The notes below the pieces were generated by a model. The model did no database searches and had not been told where the DNA came from. It worked only from the letters and a program-made list of their open reading frames with translations. A stretch of DNA of 64,000 bases, taken from Hymenobacter sp. YC55. Lineage in GTDB: Bacteria; Bacteroidota; Bacteroidia; Cytophagales; Hymenobacteraceae. Positions within the stretch are counted from its first letter, which is position 1, and the number at the start of each line of letters is the position of its first letter. Where the stretch lies: positions 186,001 through 250,000 of the forward strand of contig NZ_JARNTX010000005.1 of the NCBI RefSeq assembly GCF_029433095.1, read 5' to 3'. The translations under genes and the position numbers were made by a program. Positions 28,200-37,355 of this stretch are shown piece by piece.

Positions 28200-29567
28200 A
28201 TGAAGTATTTCTCTACTCCAGTTCGAAGCTTTTTTCTATTAGGTGTTGCCTTAAGCTTAGGAAGCAAGGTAGCGCAAGCGCAAACGGTCAAACCCTTCAC
28301 GGTAGGCAACTATGTGGTTGTGCGCATTGGCAACGGCTCAGCTCCCCTAACTAATGCTGCCACTGCCGCCTACTTAGTTGAATACTCTCCTACCGGTACG
28401 CTGGTACAGGAAGTGCCCTTACCTACCACAACTGTCGGCTCCAACTACGCGCTGAATGAAAGCGGCACTGCCACTTCAGATGCAAACCTCACGCGCTCTG
28501 CCGATGGCCGCTTTCTGATGCTGACGGGTTACAACTCCCCTATCGGCACCGCATCTGTGGCCAACACGGCGGTTGCCACAACCAACCGCGTAATTGGGCG
28601 CATCGCGGCGGATGGCACCATCAACACTTCAACGCGGATCAACGACGCTTTTGATGGCAACAATATCCGTGCGGCCGCCTCATTAGATGGCAGCTCGTTT
28701 TACGCAGTAGGAGCCAACAGCGGTGTTCGTTACCTGCCTTTCGGTAACTCAGGTGCAACAGTTGCTTTAAGCACTGGTACTCCTGCCAACTTACGTACTA
28801 TCAACTTCTTCGGTGGCAACTTGTACGTGGGGGCATCCAATTCGGGCAGCTTTGGGGTAATGCAAGTAGGGACCGGTGCCCCTACGGCGGCAGGGCAAGC
28901 ACTGACGCTGTTGCCGGGCTTTCCTAGTTCTGGATTAAGCTCGTACGGTTTCTTCTGCACAGATCAAAGCAGCGCCGTGCCTGGTATCGACGTAATATAC
29001 GTGGCCGACGACCGGACTCCATCAAGTGGCACTACGCCCAACGGTGGCGGAATTCAAAAGTGGAGCTTGGTGGGCGGCACTTGGACACAAAATGGCACTA
29101 TTGCTAGCGCTACGGCAGGTGTGCGGGGCCTAACCGGCAAAGTAACGGGCGCCACTGTAACGCTAATTGCAAGTGGTGTGGATGGACTTTACACGGTTGA
29201 CGATACTGCTGGCTACAATGCGGCTCCCACCACTGCGGCCCTACCTGCCGCCTTTGTGACGGCGCCAAATAATACTGTGTTCCGTGGTGTTGCGCTGAGC
29301 CCGGTTGCTACGGCATTGGCTGTTCGTTCTGCCTTCAACAAAGCAGAGGCTACAGCCTTCCCTAACCCCGCACAGCAAAGCGTAACCGTGCGCCTGGCAA
29401 ACGGTTCGGCTGGTCATGTAGCCGAAGTACATGACTTAATGGGGCGCTTGCAGCGCACGAGCGTTCTGCCTACGTCAGGTAAGCTTGATTTGAGCGGTTT
29501 ATCGGCTGGCACTTATCTGCTCACTGTAGATGGCCGATTGGTACAACGCATCAGCAAAACGGAATAA
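28200..29567 (+). CDS. T9SS-secreted beta-propeller-like protein
   Basis: 455 residues. A signal peptide (about 1-27, ending AQAQ) is followed by about 340 residues of short repeated beta-blade motifs (LTRSADGRFLMLTGYNS, GVRYLPFGNSG, GIDVIYVADDR, GVDGLYTVDD). A type A T9SS sorting domain ends the protein (from AFPNPAQQSVTVRL, about 380-455, with LSGLSAGTYLLTV). The composition (Thr, Ala, Gly rich, few charges) fits an extracellular protein. No catalytic motif is seen. It stands alone between two terminators; its target is unknown. Confidence 0.82.
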   Translation: MKYFSTPVRSFFLLGVALSLGSKVAQAQTVKPFTVGNYVVVRIGNGSAPLTNAATAAYLVEYSPTGTLVQEVPLPTTTVGSNYALNESGTATSDANLTRSADGRFLMLTGYNSPIGTASVANTAVATTNRVIGRIAADGTINTSTRINDAFDGNNIRAAASLDGSSFYAVGANSGVRYLPFGNSGATVALSTGTPANLRTINFFGGNLYVGASNSGSFGVMQVGTGAPTAAGQALTLLPGFPSSGLSSYGFFCTDQSSAVPGIDVIYVADDRTPSSGTTPNGGGIQKWSLVGGTWTQNGTIASATAGVRGLTGKVTGATVTLIASGVDGLYTVDDTAGYNAAPTTAALPAAFVTAPNNTVFRGVALSPVATALAVRSAFNKAEATAFPNPAQQSVTVRLANGSAGHVAEVHDLMGRLQRTSVLPTSGKLDLSGLSAGTYLLTVDGRLVQRISKTE

Positions 29568-29620
29568 GCGTTGTTTCGTCTGAGCGACTAGCGACCCTGC
29601 AAGCGGGTTAACTCAAGAAA

Positions 29621-29683
29621 ACGCCATAGCTGCCCCCATACTGCAATATCAAAAGCGGTATGGGGGCAGCTATGGCGTTTTTT
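29621..29683 (+). terminator. Very strong 21-bp perfect-stem terminator
   Basis: Bases 29621-29641 pair perfectly with 29658-29678 across a 16-nt loop, and a run of six T follows. Read as RNA it is an exceptionally stable intrinsic terminator 53 bp after the T9SS gene stop. The remaining bases to 29881 show no gene. Confidence 0.9.
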
Positions 29684-29881
29684 CGCTATCAACAACCAAG
29701 GCAAGAAGCTTACTACATCGTTGCCACATCCAAGGCCAACTATTCGGTAGGTCGACAAGCTTATATTTTAGTTGCCGTTCCTACCTTTCGGAATGTTTTA
29801 CCGGTGTAAGAAACGAGTCTACTCGTAGGCGTTATATGCCCGCTTGCAACCTAGTTGAATAGCTTTCGTTTCCGCTTGCCT

Positions 29882-30313
29882 ATGAGAAATACGCTCCGTT
29901 TTCGCCACTGGACTGCGCCCCATACCAGAGGGTATATGCGCTACGACCTAACTGTTGGCGACACTATCGAGTACGACGGGCATCCTTATCAGGTAACGGC
30001 GCGGGACTTAAGAGATTACAAAGCCAAACGCAAATACCGGCTGATGCTAGCAAGCGGCGTGTTGGACGATCAAGGCCAGGAAGTTTACGAAGCTGATATT
30101 GTGCAGGTATTCCAGCGGGGCGACAGCCAAGGCGTTTCTTATTTTGCTTACGTTGTGTGGGACCCTACCCGTGGATTTCTTTACCGCAATGCGCAAGACC
30201 TCCCGCTGACAGTGGACTGCGTCACCCGCGTGTGGACAAATTTCTATGCACAACCGCATTGGGTAGAGCAGTTCAACTACCACCAAAACTTTATTAAAGA
30301 GCATTGGTACTAG
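29882..30313 (+). CDS. YopX-like protein
   Basis: 143 residues from the ATG at 29882. The upstream TTG start at 29855 is less likely because YopX proteins begin with a Met-Arg-x-(hydrophobic)-x-Phe-Arg-x-Trp motif, seen here as MRNTLRFRHW. The body has the family's DDQGQEVYEADIVQV and FAYVVWDPTRGFLY elements. YopX proteins are small beta-rich proteins common in phages and prophages; their role is unknown. No other phage gene is nearby, so it may be a phage relic or a domesticated gene. Confidence 0.7.
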   Translation: MRNTLRFRHWTAPHTRGYMRYDLTVGDTIEYDGHPYQVTARDLRDYKAKRKYRLMLASGVLDDQGQEVYEADIVQVFQRGDSQGVSYFAYVVWDPTRGFLYRNAQDLPLTVDCVTRVWTNFYAQPHWVEQFNYHQNFIKEHWY

Positions 30314-30380
30314 GCACTGCACCGCGCCCATAAGCGCAGAAACTTTGCTCTACTCTAGCAGGCAGATAAGTTAGCGAAAT

Positions 30381-30420
30381 CATTAGTGGCCGGCGCTAAA
30401 CGTGCTACCCGCCACTAATG
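30381..30420 (+). terminator. 10-bp perfect hairpin downstream of the YopX-like gene
   Basis: CATTAGTGGC pairs perfectly with GCCACTAATG across a 20-nt loop, 67 bp after the stop. No T-run follows, so it may be a terminator or another structure. The rest of 30314-30673 shows nothing assignable. Confidence 0.45.
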
Positions 30421-30673
30421 CGCCCTTGCTCGCCAACTAGGATCTTCCTGCTTCCCTTTCTGTAGAGAAGCGTATCACTTGTCATGCTTATGACCAGGAC
30501 AAATCCGTGCTGTAAGTAGGGAGAAAAATACTTGTTGTAGTGTCGGTTGAGTTACTTAGCTAGGAGAGCTTCATTTTCCGGATTCACGCCAGAATTAAGT
30601 AGATTGTCACGTCTGGGGCTAAATCGTTTTTGCCTTTTTGGCTGCCCTGACGCACCTATACTCCTTGTCTAAA

Positions 30674-33253
30674 ATGCTCATATCTACCTTGAAACAGAAT
30701 CTATTTGGGGTGCTGCTCTTGTTACTGCTTGCCTTCAATGCAAAGGCCCAGCAGCTTATGCAACTAACCGACAAGTGGGAGTTTCGCAAAGCAGGTGACA
30801 GCAAATGGGGTGCGGCTACAGTTCCCGGCACTGTACACACCGACCTGCTCAACACCAATCAGATTCAGGACCCTTTCTACCGCACAAACGAGAAAGACCA
30901 GCAGTGGATCGGCAAAACAGATTGGGAGTATAAAACCACGCTTTCCTTCGATGCCAACCAACTCAAGAGCGACAAGCTGTACTTGGTTTTCGAGGGGCTC
31001 GATACCTACGCCGATGTATACGTGAACGACGTGAAGGTGCTAGAAGCTAACAACATGTTTCGGCAGTGGAAAAAGGATGTGAAGCCGCAACTCAAAGCCG
31101 GGAATAATTCGCTACGGGTGTACTTCCACGCCCCTGTGGTGAAGGGCGAGGAATTGTTTAAAAGCCTGCCGTTCCAGGTACCTGCTAGCGACAACGACCA
31201 GGCCGGACCAGGGGAGCACAAAGTGAGCGTGTTCACGCGCAAGGCCGGCTACCACTACGGCTGGGACTGGGGCCCGCGCTTGGTTACCGCGGGCATCTGG
31301 CGCCCCGTGTATTTAGTGCCTATGAACGTTGCCCGCATCCAGGACCTGTTCATCAAACAGAAGCAGCTCACCACTGAGCAGGCTAGCTTGGAAGCCCATC
31401 TGGAAGTGGAAAGTTTGACTGCCGGCACCAAGCACTTGGAAGTAACTGTAGATGGCAGTGCTACCCCTATCTACTCCCAACCGGTGTACTTGGATAAGGG
31501 GATGAATAATTTGGTATGCAGCTTCACGCTGCCTAAGCCCGAGCTATGGTGGCCCAACGGCTACGGAGCGCAAAAGCTCTACACGTTTCGGGCAGTGCTG
31601 AAGGATGGCTCGAAGGCGCTGACCGAAAAACAGGTACGTCGCGGGATGCGGACAGTGGAAGTCATACAGGAGACTGGTCCGAAAGCCAACTCGTTTTACT
31701 TCTTGGTGAACGGGGTGAAGATGTTTATGAAAGGTGCCAATTACATTCCGCAAGACAACTTCTTGCCTCGAGTGAACAAGGTCCGCTACGAGCACGTCAT
31801 CAACACGGCCGTGGCCAGCAACATGAATATGCTACGGGTATGGGGCGGCGGCATCTACGAAAACGACTTGTTCTATGACCTCTGCGACGAGAAAGGCATC
31901 TTGATCTGGCAGGACTTTATGTTTGCCTGCGCTATGGTACCCCCATTGGAAAACCACATGCAGAACATCTATGAGGAAGCTGTAGAAAACGTGAAACGCC
32001 TGCGCAACCATCCCTCCATTGCCATGTGGTGCGGCAACAACGAAATTGCCATCTACATGGGCTCCAACTATTGGGGCAATGCCAAAGGAGCTTTCCGCAA
32101 CCGGCAAGATTCCATGAGTGTTATCAATGCTTACAAGGAGGTGTTTCACAGCATATTGCCCGCCGTTGTGAAAGGCTACGACGACGAGAAGTTTTACTGG
32201 TCCTCTTCGCCGCAACCAACCAACTGGTCTACGACCAATCGGGACAGCCGCACCTCCGGCGACGTGCACTACTGGGAAGTATGGGGTGGCAAAAAGCCCA
32301 TCGAACTGTACCTCGAAAATATTGGGCCGTTCATGAGCGAGTATGGATTCCAGTCGTTTCCCGACATGCAAACCATCAAAACCTTTGCTACACCCCAAGA
32401 CTACGATATCAATTCCGAGATTATGAAGGCGCACCAACGCTCTTACGTGGGCAATGGCGCCATTCTGCAGTACATGCAAGCTTGGTATAAAGTCCCAAAG
32501 TCCTTCCCCAACTTTCTGTACACTGGCCAAGTACTACAGGCCGAGGCTATTAAGCTGGCTATTGAAGCGCACCGCCGCGCTAAACCTTATTGCATGGGCT
32601 CGTTGTACTGGCAGATCGACGACTGCTGGCCAGCAGCCTCGTGGTCGAGTATGGACTACAACGGTTTCTGGAAAGCCCAGCAGTACGAATCGAAGCGGGC
32701 TTTCGAGCCCTTGCTAGTATCGCCGATTGTGAAAAAGGATTCTGTACAGGTATACGTAGTATCCGACCAATTGAAACCCGTAGCCGCGCAGTTGCAAATC
32801 CGGTTGCTGGACTTCAGCGGCAAAGTGCTCAACGAAAGTAAAACAAGTGTCAATGTGTCGGCCAACACAAGTACCAACGTGTATCGGGTTTCAGTGAAAA
32901 CGTTGCTAAAAGGCGCGAACCGCAACAACGTATTGCTTGATGTGCGCTTGCTTAGTGAAAATCAAGAACTAGCGCAGAATTGCTTGTACTTTGAAAACCC
33001 CAAGAATTTGAAGCTCAACAAACCCGCCATCAACTACACCCTAACCAAAGACCAAGACCGTTACGTTCTCAAGCTTAACAGCACGCAGCTAGCTAAAAAC
33101 CTGCGCGTATCAGCCGGCGACGACGCCATCATCTTCTCGGATAACTATTTCGACTTGATTCCGGGTAAAGAGAAGAGTGTGACGTTCCAATCCAGCAAAG
33201 CCCTTAAGAAAAGTGACATCGTCTTTATGAGCATCAACGAAGCAGCCTTATAA
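30674..33253 (+). CDS. Beta-mannosidase, GH2 family
   Basis: 859 residues from the ATG at 30674, which gives a clean signal peptide (LFGVLLLLLLAFNAKAQ); the in-frame TTG at 30638 was not used. Domain order is an N-terminal jelly roll (about 30-210, VPGTVHTDLL), an immunoglobulin-like domain, a TIM barrel (about 330-660) and C-terminal beta domains. The acid/base Glu is at about 457 (WCGNNEI) and the nucleophile Glu at about 556 (FMSEYGFQSFP). The motif WGWDWGPR in the first domain (read as YHYGWDWGPRL) is typical of beta-mannosidases. It cleaves beta-1,4-mannose, including the core Man-GlcNAc bond of N-glycans, in the periplasm. It sits in a stretch with GH92, aspartylglucosaminidase and a ROK kinase. 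Confidence 0.93.
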   Translation: MLISTLKQNLFGVLLLLLLAFNAKAQQLMQLTDKWEFRKAGDSKWGAATVPGTVHTDLLNTNQIQDPFYRTNEKDQQWIGKTDWEYKTTLSFDANQLKSDKLYLVFEGLDTYADVYVNDVKVLEANNMFRQWKKDVKPQLKAGNNSLRVYFHAPVVKGEELFKSLPFQVPASDNDQAGPGEHKVSVFTRKAGYHYGWDWGPRLVTAGIWRPVYLVPMNVARIQDLFIKQKQLTTEQASLEAHLEVESLTAGTKHLEVTVDGSATPIYSQPVYLDKGMNNLVCSFTLPKPELWWPNGYGAQKLYTFRAVLKDGSKALTEKQVRRGMRTVEVIQETGPKANSFYFLVNGVKMFMKGANYIPQDNFLPRVNKVRYEHVINTAVASNMNMLRVWGGGIYENDLFYDLCDEKGILIWQDFMFACAMVPPLENHMQNIYEEAVENVKRLRNHPSIAMWCGNNEIAIYMGSNYWGNAKGAFRNRQDSMSVINAYKEVFHSILPAVVKGYDDEKFYWSSSPQPTNWSTTNRDSRTSGDVHYWEVWGGKKPIELYLENIGPFMSEYGFQSFPDMQTIKTFATPQDYDINSEIMKAHQRSYVGNGAILQYMQAWYKVPKSFPNFLYTGQVLQAEAIKLAIEAHRRAKPYCMGSLYWQIDDCWPAASWSSMDYNGFWKAQQYESKRAFEPLLVSPIVKKDSVQVYVVSDQLKPVAAQLQIRLLDFSGKVLNESKTSVNVSANTSTNVYRVSVKTLLKGANRNNVLLDVRLLSENQELAQNCLYFENPKNLKLNKPAINYTLTKDQDRYVLKLNSTQLAKNLRVSAGDDAIIFSDNYFDLIPGKEKSVTFQSSKALKKSDIVFMSINEAAL

Positions 33254-33317
33254 CACCACTAAAGTTTCGAGCTTCATTAGTGCCAAAGCGTTTATGTTGA
33301 AATTGATAGTAGATGCA

Positions 33318-33349
33318 ACAAAAGCCTCGTCGTCGGATGAGGCTTTTGT
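33318..33349 (+). terminator. Terminator of the beta-mannosidase gene
   Basis: ACAAAAGCCTC pairs with GAGGCTTTTGT across a 10-nt loop, 64 bp after the stop codon. The stem itself carries the T-rich arm. Confidence 0.8.
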
Positions 33350-33406
33350 GTTAGGACGTATTTAGCTCTTTTTAAGCTGACGCTCCCCTATAAGACTATA
33401 GATGCC

Positions 33407-33865
33407 GTGGCATTATTAAAAAATGCTTTTTCACTACAGTATATATTCAACACGCAACGCGTGATATTACAATTCACTGAAGGTTTAGCTTCTCTAAAAG
33501 GCAAGTCCATTAATCTGTTTTCAGAATTAGTACTTGACCCTGAAGCCATATCTAAAATAATTATACCTTACTTGTTGAATTATACTTGGCCAAGTATTAA
33601 GTTTATACTATACTGCTCCTACCTGCCTATTATGCAACTTGTACACAAGCTATTGTTGGGTTTATTTACCTATTTCTGGCCAATTGATCCTGTTCCCCCG
33701 TACCCCATCTGCTCTTGGAATGAACTGCCAAGCGAGGAGTGGCCAATAGGGTACGATCCGATATCGGACTCATTCCCTAAAAAAGGGTCAACCCGATACC
33801 AAGAGCAAGACGAAGAACTTAGCGTGTTAGCATGGCCCCAAGTGCTACAAGAAGCGCTTTGTTAA
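33407..33865 (+). CDS. Hypothetical protein (doubtful)
   Basis: 152 residues from a GTG start. It has a hydrophobic middle (about 55-92) and a Pro/Trp-rich C-terminal third. The first half is AT-rich compared with neighbouring genes. No domain is recognised and no start signal is evident. It lies between the beta-mannosidase terminator and the convergent cutC gene. It could be a real small membrane-associated protein or a chance ORF. Confidence 0.35.
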   Translation: MALLKNAFSLQYIFNTQRVILQFTEGLASLKGKSINLFSELVLDPEAISKIIIPYLLNYTWPSIKFILYCSYLPIMQLVHKLLLGLFTYFWPIDPVPPYPICSWNELPSEEWPIGYDPISDSFPKKGSTRYQEQDEELSVLAWPQVLQEALC

Positions 33866-34024
33866 GGCCAAATCAGAGAGCTTTTAGAGCTGAAGCCACG
33901 GTTTGAGTACTGCTCTACGCAGGTAAGGATAAACACCTATGGCTATACGGCATGCATGGGCTATAACAACTTACTTGATTGGCAAGGCTAGTACAGGATA
34001 GCTCTTGCAAAACTTAATGCGTGC

Positions 34025-34741
34025 TCATGTAGCAAGTTGCGCGACTAGCTCTGCTACAACCAATGGGTCAGCTTCTGGCAGAACAGCATCAAACATTGGG
34101 GAAAAGGGTGCATTAGAGCTAACCACCGAACGCTTGGCACTAGCATGGAACTCATAAGCACCGGTGTTTACCACCAAATCTCGAATGGTGTGAGGCGTTA
34201 CGCCACTACCCGGCATGATGCTAATACGGTCAGCAGCCTGCTTGACCAGCGCAGCTAGTTGTGCTTGAGCAGCCGGTGCAGTGGCTTCACCTCCTGAAGT
34301 AAGAACGCGTTGACAGCCTAATACTATTATTTCTTCCAGCGCCTGCGCCTGGTCGCTGCACACGTCAAAGGCCCGATGGAATGTTACGGGCAAAGAGCCG
34401 GCTGCTTCCATAAGTGTCCGGCAAAAAGCCAAATCCACATGTCCGTCAGGGGTAAGGGCACCTAGTACCACCCCCGCGCACCCTGCCTCCCGACACTGGA
34501 TAATGTCAGCCACCATAATGGCTTGTTCATTGGCATCGTATGTGAAATTGCCAGGCCGAGGCCGAATCAACACAAACACCGGAATAGAAAGCAGTTTCAG
34601 TACTTGGCTTAGCAAACCGAAGGAAGGCGTAATTCCTCCTTGCTCCAGATTCTGGCACAACTCTATCCGTTGGGCTCCGCCCGCCTGCGCCGCCACGGCC
34701 GATTGCACCGAGCTAGCACAAATTTCCAGCACCCGCTTCAC
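34025..34741 (-). CDS. cutC: CutC family protein
   Basis: 238 residues from a GTG start at 34741 that overlaps the TGA stop of the upstream asparaginase gene in a GTGA arrangement; longer in-frame starts would run through that gene. It is a single CutC TIM barrel: LEICASSVQSA at the start, GGAQRIELCQNLEQGGITPS, VFVLIRPRPGNF, GVVLGALTPDGHVD, FHRAFDV, RVLTSGGEATA and IMPGSGVT are all family motifs. CutC was named for copper homeostasis in E. coli, but that role is disputed. Tight coupling to a glycoasparaginase suggests work on a glycan breakdown product instead (inference). No signal peptide, so cytoplasmic. Confidence 0.9.
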   Translation of the reverse strand: MKRVLEICASSVQSAVAAQAGGAQRIELCQNLEQGGITPSFGLLSQVLKLLSIPVFVLIRPRPGNFTYDANEQAIMVADIIQCREAGCAGVVLGALTPDGHVDLAFCRTLMEAAGSLPVTFHRAFDVCSDQAQALEEIIVLGCQRVLTSGGEATAPAAQAQLAALVKQAADRISIMPGSGVTPHTIRDLVVNTGAYEFHASAKRSVVSSNAPFSPMFDAVLPEADPLVVAELVAQLAT

Positions 34742-35769
34742 GATAGTAAGTATTCGCTTTGAATAAGCTGCTGCTGATTTTTGGCGTCGCAAACGGCGTA
34801 GCTGAATCCTTTTTGCAAGGCAAAAGCACCGTGCACGCCTTGGGTGTTGACTGCTATAAAACAAACTTGAATGTCGCGGGCTTTGTCGCCTTTAATCTTA
34901 GCCACCCTTTCGATGGCGGCCTTGCAGGCTGCTTTCGGGGAGAGTCCTTGGCGCATGAGTTCCACAACTGTGTGCGCACCAGCAATGCGTATCACGTCCT
35001 CGCCCTGACCAGTCGCAGCGGCCGCACCCACGCTGTTGTCAACAAACAAACCCGAGCCGATCAGAGGGGAGTCGCCGAGGCGGCCGCGCATTTTGAAACC
35101 CATACCGCTGGTGGTGCAGCTTCCGCTGAGGTTGCCTTGCGCATCTTGAGCTAGTAGGGCAATGGTATCGTGGTTGTTAGCGCCACCTACAGGTCCTATG
35201 GGTTTCTTCGAGCCCGAATTCTCGATGTTGACTACGGGCTTGTATTGACTGGTCTTCAACCATTCTCGATACGCTTTTTCGGCATCAGGACTGAGCTTTT
35301 GAGGCTCTAGCGGAAAGCCTTGGGCTACGGCAAACTGCTGCGCTCCTTCACCAACCAGCATCACGTGGGGCGTGCGTTCCATAACGCGCCGCGCTACGCT
35401 AATAGGGTGCTTAATGCGCTCCAGAGCAGCGACGCTGCCACAGTTAAACTTATCGTCCATGATGCAGGCGTCCAGCGTCACAATACCATCCCGGTCTGGA
35501 TTGCCGCCTAGGCCTACGCAGCAGTTTTGGGAGGCTTCCGTTACCATCACTCCCGCCTCTGCTGCATCCAAGGCATGGCCCCCTTTGCTTAATACTTTCC
35601 AGGCTCCTAGGTTGGCCGCTAAACCCGTATCCCAGGTGGAAATTACCAATGGCTTGCCAACTACGGGTTGCGGGGGCAATCCGATGCCAGCGGCTTCCGC
35701 ACGTTGGCCCAAGGTGAGTACTGCCAGCCCAGCGGTGGAAGAGGTAAGAAACTTTCTGCGAGAAGGCAT
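34738..35769 (-). CDS. N4-(beta-N-acetylglucosaminyl)-L-asparaginase (glycosylasparaginase)
   Basis: 343 residues. A twin-arginine-like start (SRRKFLTSS, then a hydrophobic run) indicates export, likely by Tat. The Ntn-hydrolase core follows: GGHALDAAEAGV, GGNPDRDGIVTLDACIMD, and the autocleavage site NHDTIALL, where Thr202 becomes the N-terminal nucleophile. GSGLFVDN and GAAAATGQGED line the substrate site. The enzyme splits the GlcNAc-Asn bond, the last step in N-glycoprotein breakdown. It overlaps the CutC gene by 4 bp, so translation is coupled. It is divergent from the ROK kinase, GH92 pair. Confidence 0.93.
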   Translation of the reverse strand: MPSRRKFLTSSTAGLAVLTLGQRAEAAGIGLPPQPVVGKPLVISTWDTGLAANLGAWKVLSKGGHALDAAEAGVMVTEASQNCCVGLGGNPDRDGIVTLDACIMDDKFNCGSVAALERIKHPISVARRVMERTPHVMLVGEGAQQFAVAQGFPLEPQKLSPDAEKAYREWLKTSQYKPVVNIENSGSKKPIGPVGGANNHDTIALLAQDAQGNLSGSCTTSGMGFKMRGRLGDSPLIGSGLFVDNSVGAAAATGQGEDVIRIAGAHTVVELMRQGLSPKAACKAAIERVAKIKGDKARDIQVCFIAVNTQGVHGAFALQKGFSYAVCDAKNQQQLIQSEYLLS

Positions 35770-36357
35770 AGGGAAGGCGAACTAAGGAGTGAAGCCCAAA
35801 GAAAGAAAGTTTTTATTGTTTCCGAAGCACCTGTTCTACTGTATACCCCTTTGCTAGGCACGCTCCATCACGGCTTGCGGCCTGTTACTTATCCTCTGTA
35901 GTCCTCTATGACTTGCTATAGCACAAGCTTCCATTTTTGGCAATGGTATAGCAATGTTAACCTAAACCTAGCAGGTGTGCGCGCACACACTTTTCATTTT
36001 TTCGATAATTAATTTAAATAGTTTATTACCTTGACCCGGCTAGACTGCATTTCAGACGGTCAACTTATTCGCAAGGCAGCTTCTTGTATGAGCAGTAAAG
36101 GACTTGGGTTCCGGAAAACTATGGCTAGCACCCCTGGTCTAGCAGGAGGTAGCTGTTGGTTGCTTTTAGGAGCAGAGCGTAGAGATTATTGTCGCGGAGC
36201 AAGCCTAACAACCTGGCGCAGAAATTCGGACAGCTCGCTTCTTCAATAAACTGAGCTACTCGAAAGTAACTAGCTGGTTTACAGCCTCTGCTCCACAAAA
36301 CGCCTTTCATAGATATCATTCCGGTGAGCCTGATGTTTCACCTTGTTACCGCAAATT
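35770..36357. other. Divergent intergenic region upstream of glycosylasparaginase and ROK kinase genes
   Basis: 588 bp with an AT-rich centre (about 35935-36030) and no credible gene; a 72-codon ORF at 36031 has no start context or domain. It probably holds both promoters. No operator could be assigned by eye. Confidence 0.4.
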
Positions 36358-37266
36358 ATGAACTACACCAACCCGACTGATAGCCGCCATAGTAAATACA
36401 TCGGAATAGATATTGGGGGCACCAAAATTCATATCGGTGTGGTGCAGAATGAGCGCATCATCCAGGAAATTCAATTCGAAACTTCCGCTGCTGCACCCAA
36501 AGAACAGATCCTAGGCGCGTTGGTGGACAGCATCAAAACAGTGATGGATGGTGAGGTGGCCGGTATAGGCATCGGCGTACCAGGGTTGGTTGATGAGCAG
36601 AATGGTATTGTCCACAACGTACAGAACATACCTTCCTGGCGAGAAGTAGGCTTGAAACAACACCTGGCAAGCTATTTCAAGGAGCCCGTCTACATCACCA
36701 ACGACGCCAACGCTTTTGCTATTGGCGAAAAGATGTACGGAAAGGGTAAAGAGTACACCAATTTGGTTGGTATAACGCTCGGAACCGGGCTTGGGGCAGG
36801 CATTATCATCAACAACGGCGTCTATTCGGGCACGCTCTCAAGTGCCGGCGAGTTTGGGTGCATCCCCTATCGTGACAAGACCATAGAAGACTACTGCAGC
36901 GGCAAGTTCTTCGTCCAGAACTACGGTTTGCCCGGCACCGAATTTCATGCTCTTGCCCAGCGTGGTGACTCGAAAGCCTTGGAGGCCTTCTCGCAGTATG
37001 GCGAGCATCTGGGCAATGCCATCAAAATCATTTTGTACACCTTGTCGCCGGAGGCCATATTTCTGGGAGGCTCGATCAGCAAATGCTACCAGTATTTCCA
37101 GGAAGCTCTTCACAGAAGCGTACGGGAGTTTCCGTTCAAGATAATTACCGACCGGCTGGTAATAGCCCCGTCGGAACTTGGCAACGCTGCCGTATTGGGG
37201 GCCGCCGCGGTTTGCAAAAGCAAACTAGAATTGAGTTTTACGCCTCAGACGGCGCTTTCTCTTTAA
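36358..37266 (+). CDS. ROK-family sugar kinase
   Basis: 302 residues from the ATG at 36358. It has the ATP-binding phosphate-1 motif (IGIDIGGTKIHIG), the catalytic Asp116 in TNDANAFAIGE, and GTGLGAGII. The usual ROK zinc motif CxCGxxGCxE is missing; instead GEFGCIPYRDK is followed by IEDYCSGKFF, as in a Bacteroidota subgroup. ROK kinases phosphorylate glucose, fructose, mannose, GlcNAc or ManNAc; the absence of a helix-turn-helix domain argues for kinase over repressor. It is followed 89 bp later by the GH92 gene, so it may act on released mannose or GlcNAc. The exact sugar is not known. Confidence 0.88.
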   Translation: MNYTNPTDSRHSKYIGIDIGGTKIHIGVVQNERIIQEIQFETSAAAPKEQILGALVDSIKTVMDGEVAGIGIGVPGLVDEQNGIVHNVQNIPSWREVGLKQHLASYFKEPVYITNDANAFAIGEKMYGKGKEYTNLVGITLGTGLGAGIIINNGVYSGTLSSAGEFGCIPYRDKTIEDYCSGKFFVQNYGLPGTEFHALAQRGDSKALEAFSQYGEHLGNAIKIILYTLSPEAIFLGGSISKCYQYFQEALHRSVREFPFKIITDRLVIAPSELGNAAVLGAAAVCKSKLELSFTPQTALSL

Positions 37267-37355
37267 GAGGCGTCAACTACGATTACCTGTTTTGCCGAGC
37301 CGGCAATAGCTGAATCAGAACCCCTACCACCTTTCCAATTACTTCCGAGTCTGTT

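Noticed and set aside
31832..32530. 232-codon antisense frame inside the beta-mannosidase gene
   Set aside because: Overlaps the catalytic barrel of a clear GH2 enzyme; no domain of its own.
34742..34864. Longer N-terminus for CutC
   Set aside because: It would run through the end of the glycosylasparaginase gene and adds an Arg-rich stretch not seen in CutC; the GTGA overlap explains the start better.
36031..36249. 72-codon frame upstream of the ROK kinase gene
   Set aside because: No recognisable domain or start context; it is probably a chance frame in the promoter region.
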